DNA of 64,000 bases from Notospermus geniculatus (GCA_002633025.1 NMRB01001967.1:45207-109206), one strand, 5' to 3'; positions 1 to 19,303 are shown, counted from the first letter of the stretch. A program made the numbers and translations. Notes: a model not told the origin generated them from the letters alone.

Positions 1-155
1 TGGCTGTTGGGGAAAAAGAGGATGGCAGGCACGTAGCCAAAACAGTGATTGGCATTTTTAGTGGTTGGATTCGAAGTCCATGGACTGACAGAGAGGTACC
101 TCGAGCATATAAGTACATTTCTCTATATCTATCAGTCAAATTGATCTCGTTTCAG

Positions 156-2473
156 TTTTACCTGTCAAGGCTACTTACTCTCCGAGACGTCCGTCCATAT
201 CTAGCATTGCTAGTAGTGATATCAGCCATAATGATCTTCCCAGCCCTAGTGTCTCTCTCACATCCAAGTCACTAGGTAAGTCCAAAAAATGACCTCAGCA
301 CTTGTGCCTTCCTCACAGGTTTACGATCACACAAGTCCAACACATGTAAAGTATGATTCACCCTAACTTCAACATGGGCAAAGTGCCAAGCTTGGAAATG
401 TGCATAGGTCAGTGGTAAATAATCCATGTCGCAGTTATCTAATGATGTTAGGGTAACGTGGTTTACTTTCCATAACCTATAGCAAATCCAAGGTTATGCT
501 CAGTCAGATGGTAAATACTGTGGTTTGTGGTTTAATCATTGTGTTCACTTGTGATGTCTGTTGCACAGGCCTGGCACTTTGCCCATGTTGAAGTTACGGG
601 GAATCATACTTTAATGCCCGTCCCAGCCCTTGTACCTCCTTCCCTGCCAAGTGATTATCTATTAAGACGGCATTTATTGATGATAAAATGATGATTTTGT
701 ACTATTTCAGAGTCAAGTCACAATAGTGCAACAGTATTGAAGGATATGAAACATAATGAGGGGCTAACATCTGCCGAGGTGGCCGAACTTCAAGCAAAAC
801 TTAACACATCGCTGCAACTTCAGGTCAGTTTTACTGTTTTACTTATTTCCAAAGTCTGTGTTTGATGCCGACAAAAACAGGGTTTTTTGGGGGTGGGGCA
901 TGGAGAGTGCCAACATACATCCATCCACAATAAAGCTCTCAGTGATTATCACAGGAAGGTCGCAGATTCAAATCCAGCCCTGGCCAAATGGGATCCCTGG
1001 CTTTCACATCTGTTGCATGGACAAGAAGCTGTGGTGCCTTGTGTCTTGTGCCTTTGCAAGGTCTCCAACATAGAGCACAAAAAAAGACACACAAAATGAC
1101 AACTGTACTCTGCCTTTGCAACGGCAAATAAAATATCTCATCCAAGTGAGGAACATGAGTAGCTTGAGGTGGCCTCTTCCATACTTACCAGGGCCAATAA
1201 TGCTATGGCTTCGGCCCTGACAGAAAAAAACTAATACAAGTACATGCTGGAATCCACTGTTCAACTCAAAGATGATAGTAAAAGTAAAGTCGTCTCCGAA
1301 TTTCGCAAATTTTCGACCCCAACCGGGGTCTTCCTCAGGCACTTTCTAGTAGAGATCCCAGAAGTGAAATCAAAGAAGCAAAGAAAAGTTCAACTCAAAA
1401 GAAAAATCATTTCCCTCCATCCTCAGGGACTACCGGTCAAATCGCCAACCAGCCGCAGACCACCCCCTCCCAACAGAGATCGTCCAGGTTCTGGCACCCG
1501 TAGACCACAGGGCAGTCCTAGGAGGGGACCGCCACCTGGGAGGTACGAAGGGAGTTCAAGACGACCCCCTCAGTCTGGGCGACCTGATCGTCGTGATGAT
1601 GGCTCAGGTGATGCCGCCAGGAATCAGGGTAAGTTGCAGATTTAAATTGGTTGATGGTGATAAGAAGTAACCCTGGTCAGTTTAAGCGCATGCATAAATT
1701 CAAGATATCTCAATCATATTTGTATCTTTTTAGATGACCCTCGTAAGAATCGAAATGCCAGACGACGCCAACGATACCGTGAGCGGCAGCGCGAAGCACG
1801 TGACAGTATCGGCCACGACAGCAGGGATGACAAAGACAACCCTCGGACTGATAAACCTAAAACGGATTCAAAACCGAATCCGAGATCAGGTTCAAGTGCT
1901 CCAAAGAGTGCAGAAAAGCATGGAAATACTGCTGATACAAAGCCACGTTCTCCAAAATCTAGTCCTAAACTAAGTGCCTCAAAAACTGAATCGGTAAAGC
2001 CTGTTGAGCCTGAAAAGCCAGCGCAAAACGTGACGGAGAAGGCGCCGTCTGTTCCGGTGAAGGTCGCAGAGCCGCCGAAGGAAAAACCAGCGCCAAATGC
2101 GACGGCAAAGGTGCCGTCTGTTCCGGTGAAGGTCGCAGAGCCGCCAAAGGAAAAGCCAAACGAAGAGAAGCGAAAAGAGGAAAAATCGGTTAATGGCCCT
2201 GTCGTTGTTGATAAGGCGGCAACCGTTGTGTCGAATGGGAGTGTAACAATCCCCCGTGTTGTTAATGGGGACAGCCCGACTGTGCCTGATTCACCAAAGG
2301 ATAGTAATATGAATAAACTTAATGGAAAAGTTGAGAATGCTGAAAATGACCACAAGGAAACGCCGCTTCCACAACGTAAGCAACGAGAGAGAAAGCGGAA
2401 TGAAAAAATCATGAATGGCGGGGAGAATATCATGAACGGCGAAGTAGATGGCGTGGAAAATCATGTGGATTAA
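156..2473 (+). CDS. 3' part of a basic, disordered, R/P/K-rich protein; tentative SPATS2-like
   Basis: Four joined coding exons are visible: 156-275, 711-823, 1427-1628 and 1734-2473 (stop). Each has AG/GT borders and the phases agree (1,0,1). The 5' part lies outside the window or in an exon before 156 that I could not fix. The product reads as a Ser-rich segment (ATYSPRRPSISSIASSD), a short helix (LTSAEVAELQAKL), an Arg/Pro/Gly-rich tract, a strongly basic patch (RKNRNARRRQRYRERQRE) and a Lys/Pro/Glu tail ending GEVDGVENHVD. A duplicated block starting PSVPVKVAEPPKEKP occurs twice in the tail, at 2047-2095 and 2113-2158. No catalytic domain is seen; the composition suits an RNA-binding or scaffold protein. 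The guess of SPATS2 rests on a Ser-rich and basic C-terminus and on its place beside a convergent MCRS1, as in vertebrates. Gene reality about 0.85, identity about 0.35. Confidence 0.7.
349..612. mobile_element. Fold-back element family C, copy 1
   Basis: Terminal inverted repeats of about 35 bp, reading GTATGATTCACC then CTAACTTCAACATGGG at the left and their reverse complement at the right, flank an unrelated core. It lies in an intron of the SPATS2-like gene. A second copy of the same length is at 5283-5541. It has no coding capacity, so it is a MITE-like non-autonomous DNA element. Confidence 0.75.
940..1225 (+). repeat. tRNA-derived SINE-like repeat, copy 1
   Basis: The segment has a B-box-like GCAGATTCAAATCC near 963 and a downstream body that recurs at 3430-3595 (shared ATCCAAGTGAGGAACATGAG and TTACCAGGGCCAATAATGC). 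It lies inside an intron of the SPATS2-like gene. Small ORFs across it on both strands are not genes. Confidence 0.6.
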
Positions 2474-3429
2474 GGGAACACCCCTACTGAAGAATGGTTG
2501 TGTCTCTTCTTCAATGCATTTCCTCTATTATGTGGGCAAGTCCATTGCTCCTGTGGGGGAGTTGGGACAATTTGCCATGCGGTGAAAGGACTGGTCATCT
2601 CCACTATGACAATATTCTTTGCAAATAACGACGTTTTCAGGATATTTACGAAAATGTATATTTTTTCCTAAAAAATGTCTCGTGGTCCAATGGGTACATA
2701 CTAGTTAACAACGTATCAGTAATGTTATGTCATCTGGTTATGGCATTTGGGGGTGATATTTAAGGCCACAAATGACCTATTTTCTGTCTACAAATGTTCC
2801 AATCTTATCAGATATTCAAATGCACTGATTTAGACTGGAATGAAACAGTGTGGTTAAAAATTGTATGTCATTTTGGTTCAAGTTTCTCCGTATACGCTGA
2901 TTTAGTGTTCAAACCAACGGTTTGATTCATAAAACTATCAGTTTTCACGGCATGGTTGTTTTGACAGGATACATTTATGTAATTATCATTTGTCTTTTTT
3001 CTGTCACATGCTGTATATACACCATAGTTCCACTATATTTATATTTAGTTTCAATTCATTTCATGACATTATAAATGGTCGTTTCTAAATCATCATGTCA
3101 TATTTTGGTGGTTAGCAATGATAATGATATAATAATAATGCAAATCTATTTTTGTTTCATGGAGAAAAGAGAAATTGTCTCCATACTCTATTATATATAA
3201 ATGCCACAATAATGCCTGAGTAACATGGGGAGCAGCTGGCACCCTTCAGTCCAATTTCCTTTAATCAATTTGTGAAGATATGGCAGCGAAGAAAAGAACA
3301 GTTTGATGCGGAAAATAGCTGATTGAATCCACCAGGTTTGACTATGCTGCTCTTGCTTGGCACATTTTGAATTTAGTATATCCCAATAGAGCCCATGCCG
3401 CCGTAAACTGCCCTTCTGTGGGCCGCCTA

Positions 3430-3595
3430 GAAGACCATGCTCCATCGTAAGCCATGGTGCTTTGTACCTTGTGTCTTTGCAAGGGCAAGTAAAAGACCCC
3501 ATCCAAGTGAGGAACATGAGTAGCTTGTGATGGCCTCCTCCGTACTTACCAGGGCCAATAATGCTATAGCGTCGGCCCTGACGGAAAAATGAAAT
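3430..3595 (+). repeat. SINE-like repeat, copy 2 (3' body)
   Basis: It matches the 3' half of the repeat at 940-1225, including the run from GTGGTGC through the AGGAACATGAGTAGCTTG block to the CGGCCCTGAC end, but lacks the B-box part. Confidence 0.6.
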
Positions 3596-3955
3596 ACAAA
3601 TACAAATGGGTGGTGAATAGGTGGCTCTTTTGGGATATGGGCTGTTGTGGATCTACTTGAAGCTGCAAAGATTTCAAGGATTATACCTGTGATGATTTTC
3701 AGTGAGCAAAAACTACTTACTGCACCTGATGGTTCATTTTCCCGTGTTTTCACCTCTCCTCTTTTAATGCTCAACCATTCTAATGCAGATTTCACTAAAT
3801 TCTAAGAAATTTTGGGCACTATATTTGTACTGTCCTCATTACACCTTGCAGCCATCAGTCATAATGATTTCTCATGGATTGCTCCATGAGCTATGCCACT
3901 TGCCTCTCTGCGTACCCTTTTATTCACTGTAGAAAGAATTTTTCATGTCGAATTT

Positions 3956-4060
3956 ATTGGGAAAAGGAGAGCCATGGACATGTGCCCAAAATACGACGTC
4001 ATTTAGTAAAATCCGTTTGATGTTTGTCGAGTATTAATAGATCATGTGGTAAAAAATTGC
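3956..4060 (+). repeat. Family E short interspersed repeat
   Basis: Core GGGAAAAGGAGAGCCATGGA followed by CATGTGCCCAAAATA and CATTTAGT. About ten further copies lie in the window on both strands, mostly 70-120 bp long. Confidence 0.65.
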
Positions 4061-4246
4061 AACATTGGCTTCTGGAATGCTGAGTAGTGCATTTTTTGTG
4101 CTAAATCATTATTCATTGATTTCTTTGATTATTTGTTAAGTTTTCTTCCAAGTGTGGTCATTTTTTTCGTAAATGTAAAATTCGACGCGGTCCTTTGTCT
4201 GTTCATTGAAGAACTAAGGACTAACTGAGGAAAAATTTGGTTACCT

Positions 4247-4356
4247 GGGGCCTGTTTCATAAAGTGACTTAGACTAATGGTAACATTAACTTCAATGCAT
4301 TTTCCATTTGGTTAAAGGTACCATTAGCCTAAAGTCACTTTATGAAACAGGACCCT
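4247..4356. mobile_element. Small fold-back element (110 bp)
   Basis: Inverted repeats of about 30 bp begin GGGGCCTGTTTCATAAAGTG and end with CACTTTATGAAACAGGACCC. The inner part continues the pairing (TTAGACTAATGGTA against TACCATTAGCCTAA). No coding capacity. Confidence 0.75.
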
Positions 4357-5282
4357 GATCCGCACACAATACATAGTACAACACAGTAATGTCTAAAATG
4401 TACTGTATATCACATATATTTTGACACATATATTTTTGAGTTTATGTAACGTCTTCGCTCCCGTCAGTTTGTACTTGGAGAGACTGTGGAGGATTTTAGC
4501 ATTTAGTATAATAATTTGGTGGATCTGATAAATGCCAGTGATGACTGAAAATGTCCTTTTGTTTTGAATGCAAACCTTTTGAGGTATGGTCTGCAAGGTC
4601 ACACTTATTAGCATAATTCATTAACAATGCAATTGAATAAAGTTTCACTTGCATGGTACCACTTATAACTTGCAGCGAATGGGATTTGACATTTTGCTTA
4701 CATTAATGTTCTGTACTTGAGTATATACAGTTCTACAGAATGCCGATAGGTATGCTCTGTACTTCAGTATGCACAGTAATTTAGTATGTACAGTACTTCA
4801 TTTTGTACAGTACCGGTGCTGCACCCCAGCATGTACAGTACAGTGTACTTCAGTGTGTACAGAACTGCGCTATGCACTGTTTGTGCAATATAATATTATG
4901 CACAGTGTGTGCTTCAATGTATGTAAATTCCTACATGCACATTATGTGACCCGGCACAGCAAAATGAATCAGAAGTCGCACAGAAGAAGACCGAAGGTGG
5001 AACCAGACAGCAACCACAGAAATCGACGAAGTCAAATTTCACAATGGGCAGACAATCCTGAAATCAGCGAACCGTTGGTGTCGCCTTGGACATGTTGGGT
5101 CTTCTTATGTGCGCATTCCGACTCATTTTGTCGTGCCGGGTCACATATGTACCGGGTATGTACACACAGTGAGTATAATCTTACATTTGTTGAAAAAAAG
5201 TCGCAAAATTGCATTAAAGATTATGTTAACCAAACCGGAGTTACAATCTTCGAAAAGTGACTTTCACTTTGAATACTTGATA

Positions 5283-5541
5283 AAGTATGATTCACCTTAA
5301 CTTCAACATGGGCAAAGTGCCAAGCTTGGAAATGTGCACAAGTCAGTGGTAAGTAATCTACGCACAGTTACCTAATAAGTTAGGGGAGCTTGGTTTACTT
5401 TCCATGAGCCTATAGCAAATCCAAGGTTGTGCTCAGTCAACTGGTAAATACTGTGGTTTGTGGCTTAATCATTGTGTTCACTTTATGGTGTCTGTTGCAG
5501 ATGCCTGGCACTTTGCCCATGTTGAAGTTAGGGTGAATCAT
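5283..5541. mobile_element. Fold-back element family C, copy 2
   Basis: Near-identical in ends and core to 349-612, including the inner GGAAATGTGCA and GTGGTTTACTTTCCAT blocks. It is 259 bp against 264 bp. Confidence 0.75.
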
Positions 5542-5781
5542 TTTAGAAGAATATCGATACAGAGAAATGTGTGAAAATATGCATAGTAGTGTAGATAATG
5601 GAAAAGTTGAACAAAACCCTATTTTTCGATGGAATATTTCAGACTCCTGTACATTTTAACTCAACTGTACTATTCCATTGACAGATCTGTGGTTCGCTGT
5701 GTGGAGTGCGAGCTTTACTCTTTGAAAAATTGCCATGTATTACAAAAACATATGTTCTAGGACATAGAAATATTGTGATAA

Positions 5782-6029
5782 AGTCTAACCCAGTCTAGCC
5801 GTGGAGCAATGGAATGCGGAAGTAATGAACCTGAACGCGGTGGTTGACCATACAGTTTTAACCACTACATTCACTGGTGAGATTGTGAACAGCCTATTGA
5901 CTCCTTGTATAATGTGCACTGATTGACGCCAGTCATGCAGACTGCTTTGGCAGATTATTAAAACCGCAAATACACGTCACATTTCCATCTTCCACTTTCC
6001 ATTGCTCCACGGCTAGATTGGGTTAGACT
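5782..6029. mobile_element. Fold-back element with AGTCTAACCCAGTCTAGCC ends
   Basis: Inverted repeats of about 33 bp continue into CATTGCTCCACGGCTAGA on the right. The inner ATGGAATGCGGAAGT motif also occurs in the element at 18330-18570, so the two are distantly related. Confidence 0.7.
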
Positions 6030-6182
6030 ATAATGATTATTGTGTTATAAGATGTTGGGGTGTTAAGATGTTAGGTCTTTCATTTAGTAGGATAATAATA
6101 GCATGTCAAGGCAAAATTTCACTAATATAGCATGTCCATTGGGGGAAAAACTTGGAAAATGCTGTAGCCATTGACAAAATCA

Positions 6183-6352
6183 GGCGTGGATCCAAGGGGG
6201 GGCGCACCCCTTTCGGCCAATAAATCTGTAAAATTGACCGTGTAATTCTGAAATTTTCAGCAAATCATATTGAAATTCACCGCCGATTTCAATGTTACTA
6301 GCACAGGGTGCCCCTCTTTCCCAAAATCTTGGATCCCCCTGAAAATAAAGAT
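6183..6352. mobile_element. Family F' GGATCC-ended element, copy 1
   Basis: Ends carry GTGGATCCAAGGGGGGGCGC and the complementary CTTGGATCCCCC. The core contains AAATTTTCAGCAAATCAT and TTGAAATTCACCGC, which recur at 26663-26829 and 46333-46505. Confidence 0.65.
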
Positions 6353-7039
6353 TTGGGAAATATGTGCTATGAACCAAAGTGTAATTGCTGGACGAAAGGT
6401 GTGTGTGGGGTTTATTAAGACTCCAACAGTGAGTTTGTGTTATTTTTCCGTTGCCGTTTACGTCTTGCATGTGTATAAGTCTTTTTGTTTGTTTAAGTCT
6501 TGTGGGTTTGGAGGTGGTACTAGGACTAGGCGATCATTCATTCAACATTACATACATCTCCATGATTTCTTAAAAACCCATCAATATTTTTCGTGCAAAG
6601 TTTTTCTGCTTCGTAATTACCGTCATCCATGCAAAATTAAGGACTACTCCAAATTTCCCCAAAGGATGGGATCGGGAAGCCAGGCGAAAACCTCGGATTC
6701 ATATTTTCCATGGCTTGTTGCATTCACTAAGGCCGTTGTTTACCAAGTTATGCTCTGGCATGCTGCTTGCCCATCCTCGCACCCAGGGTCTTCACAACTG
6801 TTCCCCTTCTCTCACTTGTTTCCATAAAGAGGAGCATGACCCAATGACCTGAAATTCTCAGGATGGCTGCTTTCCAGGCTATCCAGCAGGATTTTCTGTG
6901 CTGGAAATTCTATTCAGATTTTTGGCTGATTTTCGGAACTTCTGTTGTAGGAAATCTGTTGTTTGCCTGGATGCTGGCAGGGCCATATTTAGCTTTTGGT
7001 GTGGGGGGGGGCAAAAGCTTCTCTGGGTGCAGACTACCT

Positions 7040-7131
7040 TTTTAGCTCACTGGGGTGAGCTATTACGATGGTGCAGCGTCCGTCGTCCGTCGTCGTCGTC
7101 GTCGTCGTCGTCCGTCGTCCGGCGTGGTCCN
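7040..7131 (+). repeat. Family D element, 5' fragment cut at an N
   Basis: The start (TTTAGCTCACTGGGGTGAGC, then a CGTCGT microsatellite) matches the first 90 bp of the 1.1-kb elements at 29009 and 46889. The match stops at the single N at 7131, where the other copies continue for about 1 kb. Confidence 0.75.
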
Positions 7132-7265
7132 GTGCCGTTTTGACTTCTTCGAAGATTTTGATGAAGGCTGAAAAAAAGATAAAGCAATTTGTAGGCTGTG
7201 ATTACTCAAGGCAAATAAGATTGGCAAAAAAACGTCACACTAGAAGTTTCTAATGCCATACTTAC

Positions 7266-7869
7266 CTTTTTCTTTTCCGGCACAGGCGGTGGGACAACTG
7301 CGGCCTCAACGGGAGCAACTCCATCTGGCTTAAGATCAGGTTTAAATTTCGTCCGATCTGACTTAATCAAGCTGCTCTCGACCAGTTCATCGTCAAATTT
7401 TTTCCTCTTTATTGATCGCTGTGAACTGCGTCTCTTTTCTACTGGGGCTGATAATGGAGTGGGGTGGGGTCGTCTGAGAGAAGAAGTCTTGGGAGGCTGT
7501 AGCATGTGCGGGGTTGAGCTCGCCAAGGATCCTAAAAGAAATGGTTTTGATTTATATCTTCAGTCAAAGTCAGCCAAAATAAGCACATCAAGAACACCCC
7601 CTATTCTTCAAACAATGGCTGAGTGTACCGTAGTTACTCGATTATATGTATCTATTGAGAGGAAGAAGTTTCAACTCTTTTGCTTCGATTTTATACTTCA
7701 TTAAACAATGGCATAATTTACCATGTCCATGTGAATTCTCAAGGAACACAGAAAGGCTGGCGGAGCTGGAATTCAGGGAGGAGTTGAGAATTGTTGTATC
7801 CCCGCTTGTGTTCAAACTGCCGTCCAAAGACTGATTCAGCTGAGAACTTCCTTCAATGGCCTGCGACAT
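7266..7869 (-). CDS. MCRS1: Microspherule protein 1, amino-terminal exons
   Basis: Two minus-strand coding exons join in phase: 7722-7869 (start ATG at 7869; the exon runs on to a splice acceptor at 7889/7890, so the 5' UTR is split) and 7266-7531, ending in a GTAAG donor. They give 138 residues: a Ser/Thr/Asn-rich start (MSQAIEGSSQLNQSLDG), then SSQRSIKRKKFDDELVESSL, the hallmark of MCRS1, and a Pro-rich stretch ending PEKKK. MCRS1 is a nuclear, nucleolar and centrosomal protein of NSL/INO80-type chromatin complexes and of spindle assembly, with a Myb-like region, coiled coil and C-terminal FHA domain. Those parts are not found downstream (below 7266), so the gene is incomplete here, either by assembly loss or because exons lie beyond the window. 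It is head-to-head with DNAJB11. Confidence 0.88.
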
Positions 7870-8514
7870 ACCGAATGATCGACAGCTGACTAAAAACAAA
7901 TGAATGAATAAAATTGGAGTCAGTCATCCATCGAAAATGTTCGTTTAGACAGCAAATGCTCTGGTGGTGTGTGTGCGGGTGGCTGGAGTTCACCAGATAA
8001 GATTAAGAATTGTGCTTTACTAGTATTTCAAATAGACCTATAATGAACTTTATTTTCTTTGGTGGTAGGCCCTAGCCTAGGTAGGCCTATGCATGCATCA
8101 TCGACATCATGCATTCATGGGAAAACATGAGCTCTCATTTCTTAATTTTAGCTTTTACGTGGACCGATATATCAAACGACTGGTGATACGACCTCAGATC
8201 AAGCGTCAGACCATAGTCTGTAGAATGTTAGTTAGGCCTAGTGCTTATTTTAGCAGAATGATCACCAGCAGCATTGCATGGTTCAATGCACACTGCACGC
8301 CACGTACATTTCATCATTTAAGAAAGGGAAGGCTCCATCCGACAAACTTTGGCAGGATCTGTACCCTTCAAAATGCGAGTTAACCTTGAAAACTGTATAT
8401 ACGCCAGAACTACAATATGTCATTCACACAAACAACATGATTTTTTAACAGTTTATTGCAATTCAAGACGATAAAACGAGATTTAATCAGTGAAAATAAT
8501 TCGTGCGCACCTCT

Positions 8515-8676
8515 TGCCAATTGGCTGTTCATCCACTTCCATAGATTTCGTATGAAAACGATGACGTCACAACATTTTGATGACGTCAGCACAGTGCCGC
8601 CCTCCAGTGGCGGGAGATTTCCTGGAATCAAGGCAATCCCACAATGCATCTTAATCTGGCGTGGCAAGAAACCAAA
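8515..8676. promoter_or_regulatory. Shared divergent promoter region of DNAJB11 and MCRS1
   Basis: Just upstream of the DNAJB11 start codon are CCAATTGG at 8517-8524 and two perfect CRE/ATF palindromes TGACGTCA at 8562-8569 and 8581-8588. A ZNF143-like TCCCACAATGC lies near 8637-8647. CRE-like sites bind ATF/CREB factors, including stress factors that act on ER chaperone genes; CCAAT is part of the ER-stress element, but the exact CCAAT-N9-CCACG form is not present (CCAAT-N11-CCACT is). No TATA box is evident. Because MCRS1 runs the other way from about 7.9 kb, the region may drive both genes. Confidence 0.55.
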
Positions 8677-16643
<7,967 letters not shown>

Positions 16644-17163
16644 TGAAATGGGGAAGTTAGGTAAATTATTAACGATAGGATTCTGTCCAGAAGGTGACGG
16701 AAGAGTGGGTTGCATTCCAATCAGAGTTTTATACTTTCACAGAATTGGCCTTTCCGATACCACAGCAAATCCTCTTGAATACGTTTTTTTGGCCTGCTGG
16801 CCAGACGGTCCAAATTTGCCATTGGTGTCAGTAGGACAAATTAGTTATGATTTCTGGACTAAATGGAGTGGAAAGAACGTTGTAAGTTTTGTTCAGAGGA
16901 GTCGCGTGATCATGTGACATTGGGAAGGAGATAGTTCTCGGGACGTCTGGACTACATAGCTGAACGGCACAGTTCGTTTTCCACTGCCAGCCCCCATCAT
17001 CCAAAATTTCGATGGCAGTCCACCGCAGGGTCTCCTTTGAATGAAAAGTTGAATGTTGTTACAGGGGTGATTCCATTTGGTAGAGCTTGCTCGTACCCAG
17101 TGCCAAAATAAAGGCAAGTATGAAAAAATCATTTCTGGCTATGCACTGCCCAGGGACAATCCG

Positions 17164-17300
17164 TGCCGTATTCAAAAAGGGTGTTTAAGACTTGGACGCG
17201 TGTAACTTCGTCAAATGCATGGTGGAAATGTGCATTTAATGAAGTTACACACGTCTAAGTCGTAATCGCACGATGATCACCCTTTTTGAATACGGCCCTC
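17164..17300. mobile_element. Fold-back family B, copy 2
   Basis: A full copy from TGCCGTATTCAAAAAGGGTG to CCCTTTTTGAATACGGCCC, with the central GTTACACACGTCTAAGTCG block. Confidence 0.85.
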
Positions 17301-17627
17301 CATCTTTGGCCCGTTTTTATCAAGGCAAGCCTTAACCATTTGGAAATATATTCATCTTAATTGAGTTTTGCAAATGATTTGTTAATTTGTTGACCTGGAT
17401 TTTGTTGGCTTTTGGTTCTTCCTACTTAAAAGTGACTGTGTCTTGGCTAACCTTTCTAATTATCTTATCATTATACATGTAGTTATGTTCCAGAATATAT
17501 TGTCTATATTCTTTGTTTTCAAAGTGGCCAGGATTTCTTGTTCCAAAGATTGCTATGAAGTTTCAGGTCCAAGAAATCTTTGAAGAAAAAAATGGCCATC
17601 TTTTCCAGTCTCACAATTCACCTGGAT

Positions 17628-17822
17628 CAGTTGCTGCGGAACTGGACCGGTTGCTTCAAAACTGGACTGGTTGTTGCAAAACTGGACTGGTTGCTGCAAA
17701 AACTGGACCGGTTGGTGCAAAACTGGATCGGTTCTTGCAAAAACTGGACCGGTTGCTGCAAAACTGGGCCAGTTGCTGCAAAACAAAAAACTGGACCGTT
17801 TGCTACAAAACTGGTTTGCGAC
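17628..17822. repeat. Minisatellite, 20-21 bp period, about nine copies
   Basis: Unit AACTGGACCGGTTGCTGCAA with variants, about 1 kb downstream of the DNAJB11 stop. It opens frames on both strands that are not genes. Confidence 0.9.
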
Positions 17823-18329
17823 AAGGGCTGTGAGCACATTTTAATTTTCACTTAACGGTAATCCCTATCAGTTTTGTTTTGCTGGTGTAGAATGTATGCT
17901 TTCTGGTGCCAAACAAATTTAGTTTGATTGATTATCAATTGTTGGTTTCACTTGCTAAAATGACAAAGGTTGTATGCCTTTGTAGATGTATGTCCAAAAG
18001 AGATTTCTTGGCTGAAATAGGCCTATTGTTATTCTTCCAGTGTTTATGTTACTGTTTCTTGTCAACTAAAACGATTGGCAGGTTTTCCTTTGGAAGAGTA
18101 TTTGAGGAGTCATGGTTTGCGGCGAGGGGTGCGGTTTTCACAGGGTTTTGGATAATTGTTCAATGGTTTAACAATACAGTCATGGCGTGTTAATTATCCC
18201 AACGCCTGTGAAAAACGCTCCGGCGTTGCAAGCCATGGCAGAATCCGCTGAAGTGGAAATGGGCCTTTTAGATTGAAATACATTTTTTGGCTATGAAAAC
18301 AAGGACTTACCTGAAAAATAGTGTTGATT

Positions 18330-18570
18330 AAAGTCTGGCAACATCTATCTTCGACCTAATGGAATGCGGAAGTCATGTAACGTGACAGAGCTTTGCGGTT
18401 TATACTTGTAATCATGCCTGTTGATCACTTGTGGTCGTTCCCCGATTGTCCGCGTTGTCCACCGGTCATTCAATAGCCGCGTGTGATTAAAGGTCCGTGG
18501 AAAATCCAACGATCAATTTCCTAGCTTCCGCATTCCATTAGGTCAAAGATAGATGTTGCCAGACTTTACT
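18330..18570. mobile_element. Fold-back element, ends AAAGTCTGGCAACATCTATC
   Basis: Inverted arms of about 45 bp, with inner ATGGAATGCGGAAGT / CTTCCGCATTCCAT, flank a unique core. It shares the inner motif with the element at 5782-6029. Confidence 0.75.
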
Positions 18571-18905
18571 GGAATGTTGGTGTGATACTGGTATTCATTG
18601 AACTGGAAATCTTTTTTCTTTTTTGTTTCGTTTTGTTTCTGGCAATGTGCACATGCAATCTTGTCTGCTCGATGAAGCCCAAAACACCATGATGATCACC
18701 AGAGTGCAGGATAAAAAAATTCCCACCTAATTATACGGTACCCTGAACTCACATTTGTCATTTCCTTGTGTTGGTTGTTGAACATGTTAAAGGTTTCGGC
18801 AAAATTGATGCCTCTAAATTCTCAGGATTAACTGTTTATGAAAGTACACGTACATGTATACTGAAAAAAGTCTGAGGACCATATCTGTAATCCATTTAGA
18901 CCCTT

Positions 18906-19131
18906 AGGGCCGTATGCACCAAAGAAGATTATCTTGAACTTAGGTTGAGCCACAACTTTTCAGTTGTTCAGGTTTGCCAGCGCATGATGTGACAATGGAA
19001 AAGTTGTGGCTCAACCTGAATTCAAGATAATCTTCGTTGGTGCACACGCCTCTTGCCCTGGCAAACCTGAACAATTGAAAAGCTGTGGCTCAACCTGAGT
19101 TGAAGATAATGTTCGTTGGTGCATACGGCCC
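18906..19131. mobile_element. Fold-back element with partial triplication
   Basis: Ends GGGCCGTATGCACCAAAG and GGTGCATACGGCCC. The inner arm with TTGTGGCTCAACCTGA occurs three times (once forward, once inverted, and a further inverted repeat with GTTCGTTGGTGCA), suggesting internal duplication. Confidence 0.7.
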
Positions 19132-19164
19132 ATAGTGTGTAGATTCCAAAATACTGTAGTTTAT

Positions 19165-19303
19165 GGGCCGTATTCAAAAAGGATGATCATCGCGCGATTA
19201 ATACTTAGACGCGTGTAACTTCACTAAATGCACACACTTCCACCATGCATTTGACAAAGTTACACACGTCTAAGTCTTAAACACGCATTTTGAATACAGC
19301 CCT
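19165..19303. mobile_element. Fold-back family B, copy 3
   Basis: Starts GGGCCGTATTCAAAAAGGAT and ends with the complement, in the opposite orientation to copy 2. Confidence 0.85.

Larger units (their letters stand above)
2474..7200. other. 3' UTR of the SPATS2-like gene and repeat-filled intergenic DNA
   Basis: No open frame with family resemblance is seen on either strand. An AATAAA at 4636-4641 may end the SPATS2-like transcript, giving a 3' UTR of about 2.2 kb. The rest holds the repeats listed separately, plus short CAGT/TGTACAGTA-rich sequence at about 4730-4930. I looked here on the minus strand for the missing MCRS1 exons (the W-K-P Myb-like block and the FHA block) and did not find them. 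Confidence 0.5.

Noticed and set aside
1714-2433. Long minus-strand frame (239 codons), Ser/Phe-rich
   Set aside because: It is the complement of the last SPATS2-like exon, whose plus frame joins in phase to upstream exons and has sensible composition.
3427-3795. Minus-strand exon candidate for the missing MCRS1 part (donor-like GTAAGT near 3715)
   Set aside because: The translated block has no similarity to MCRS1 Myb-like or FHA regions, and the frame overlaps a SINE-like repeat.
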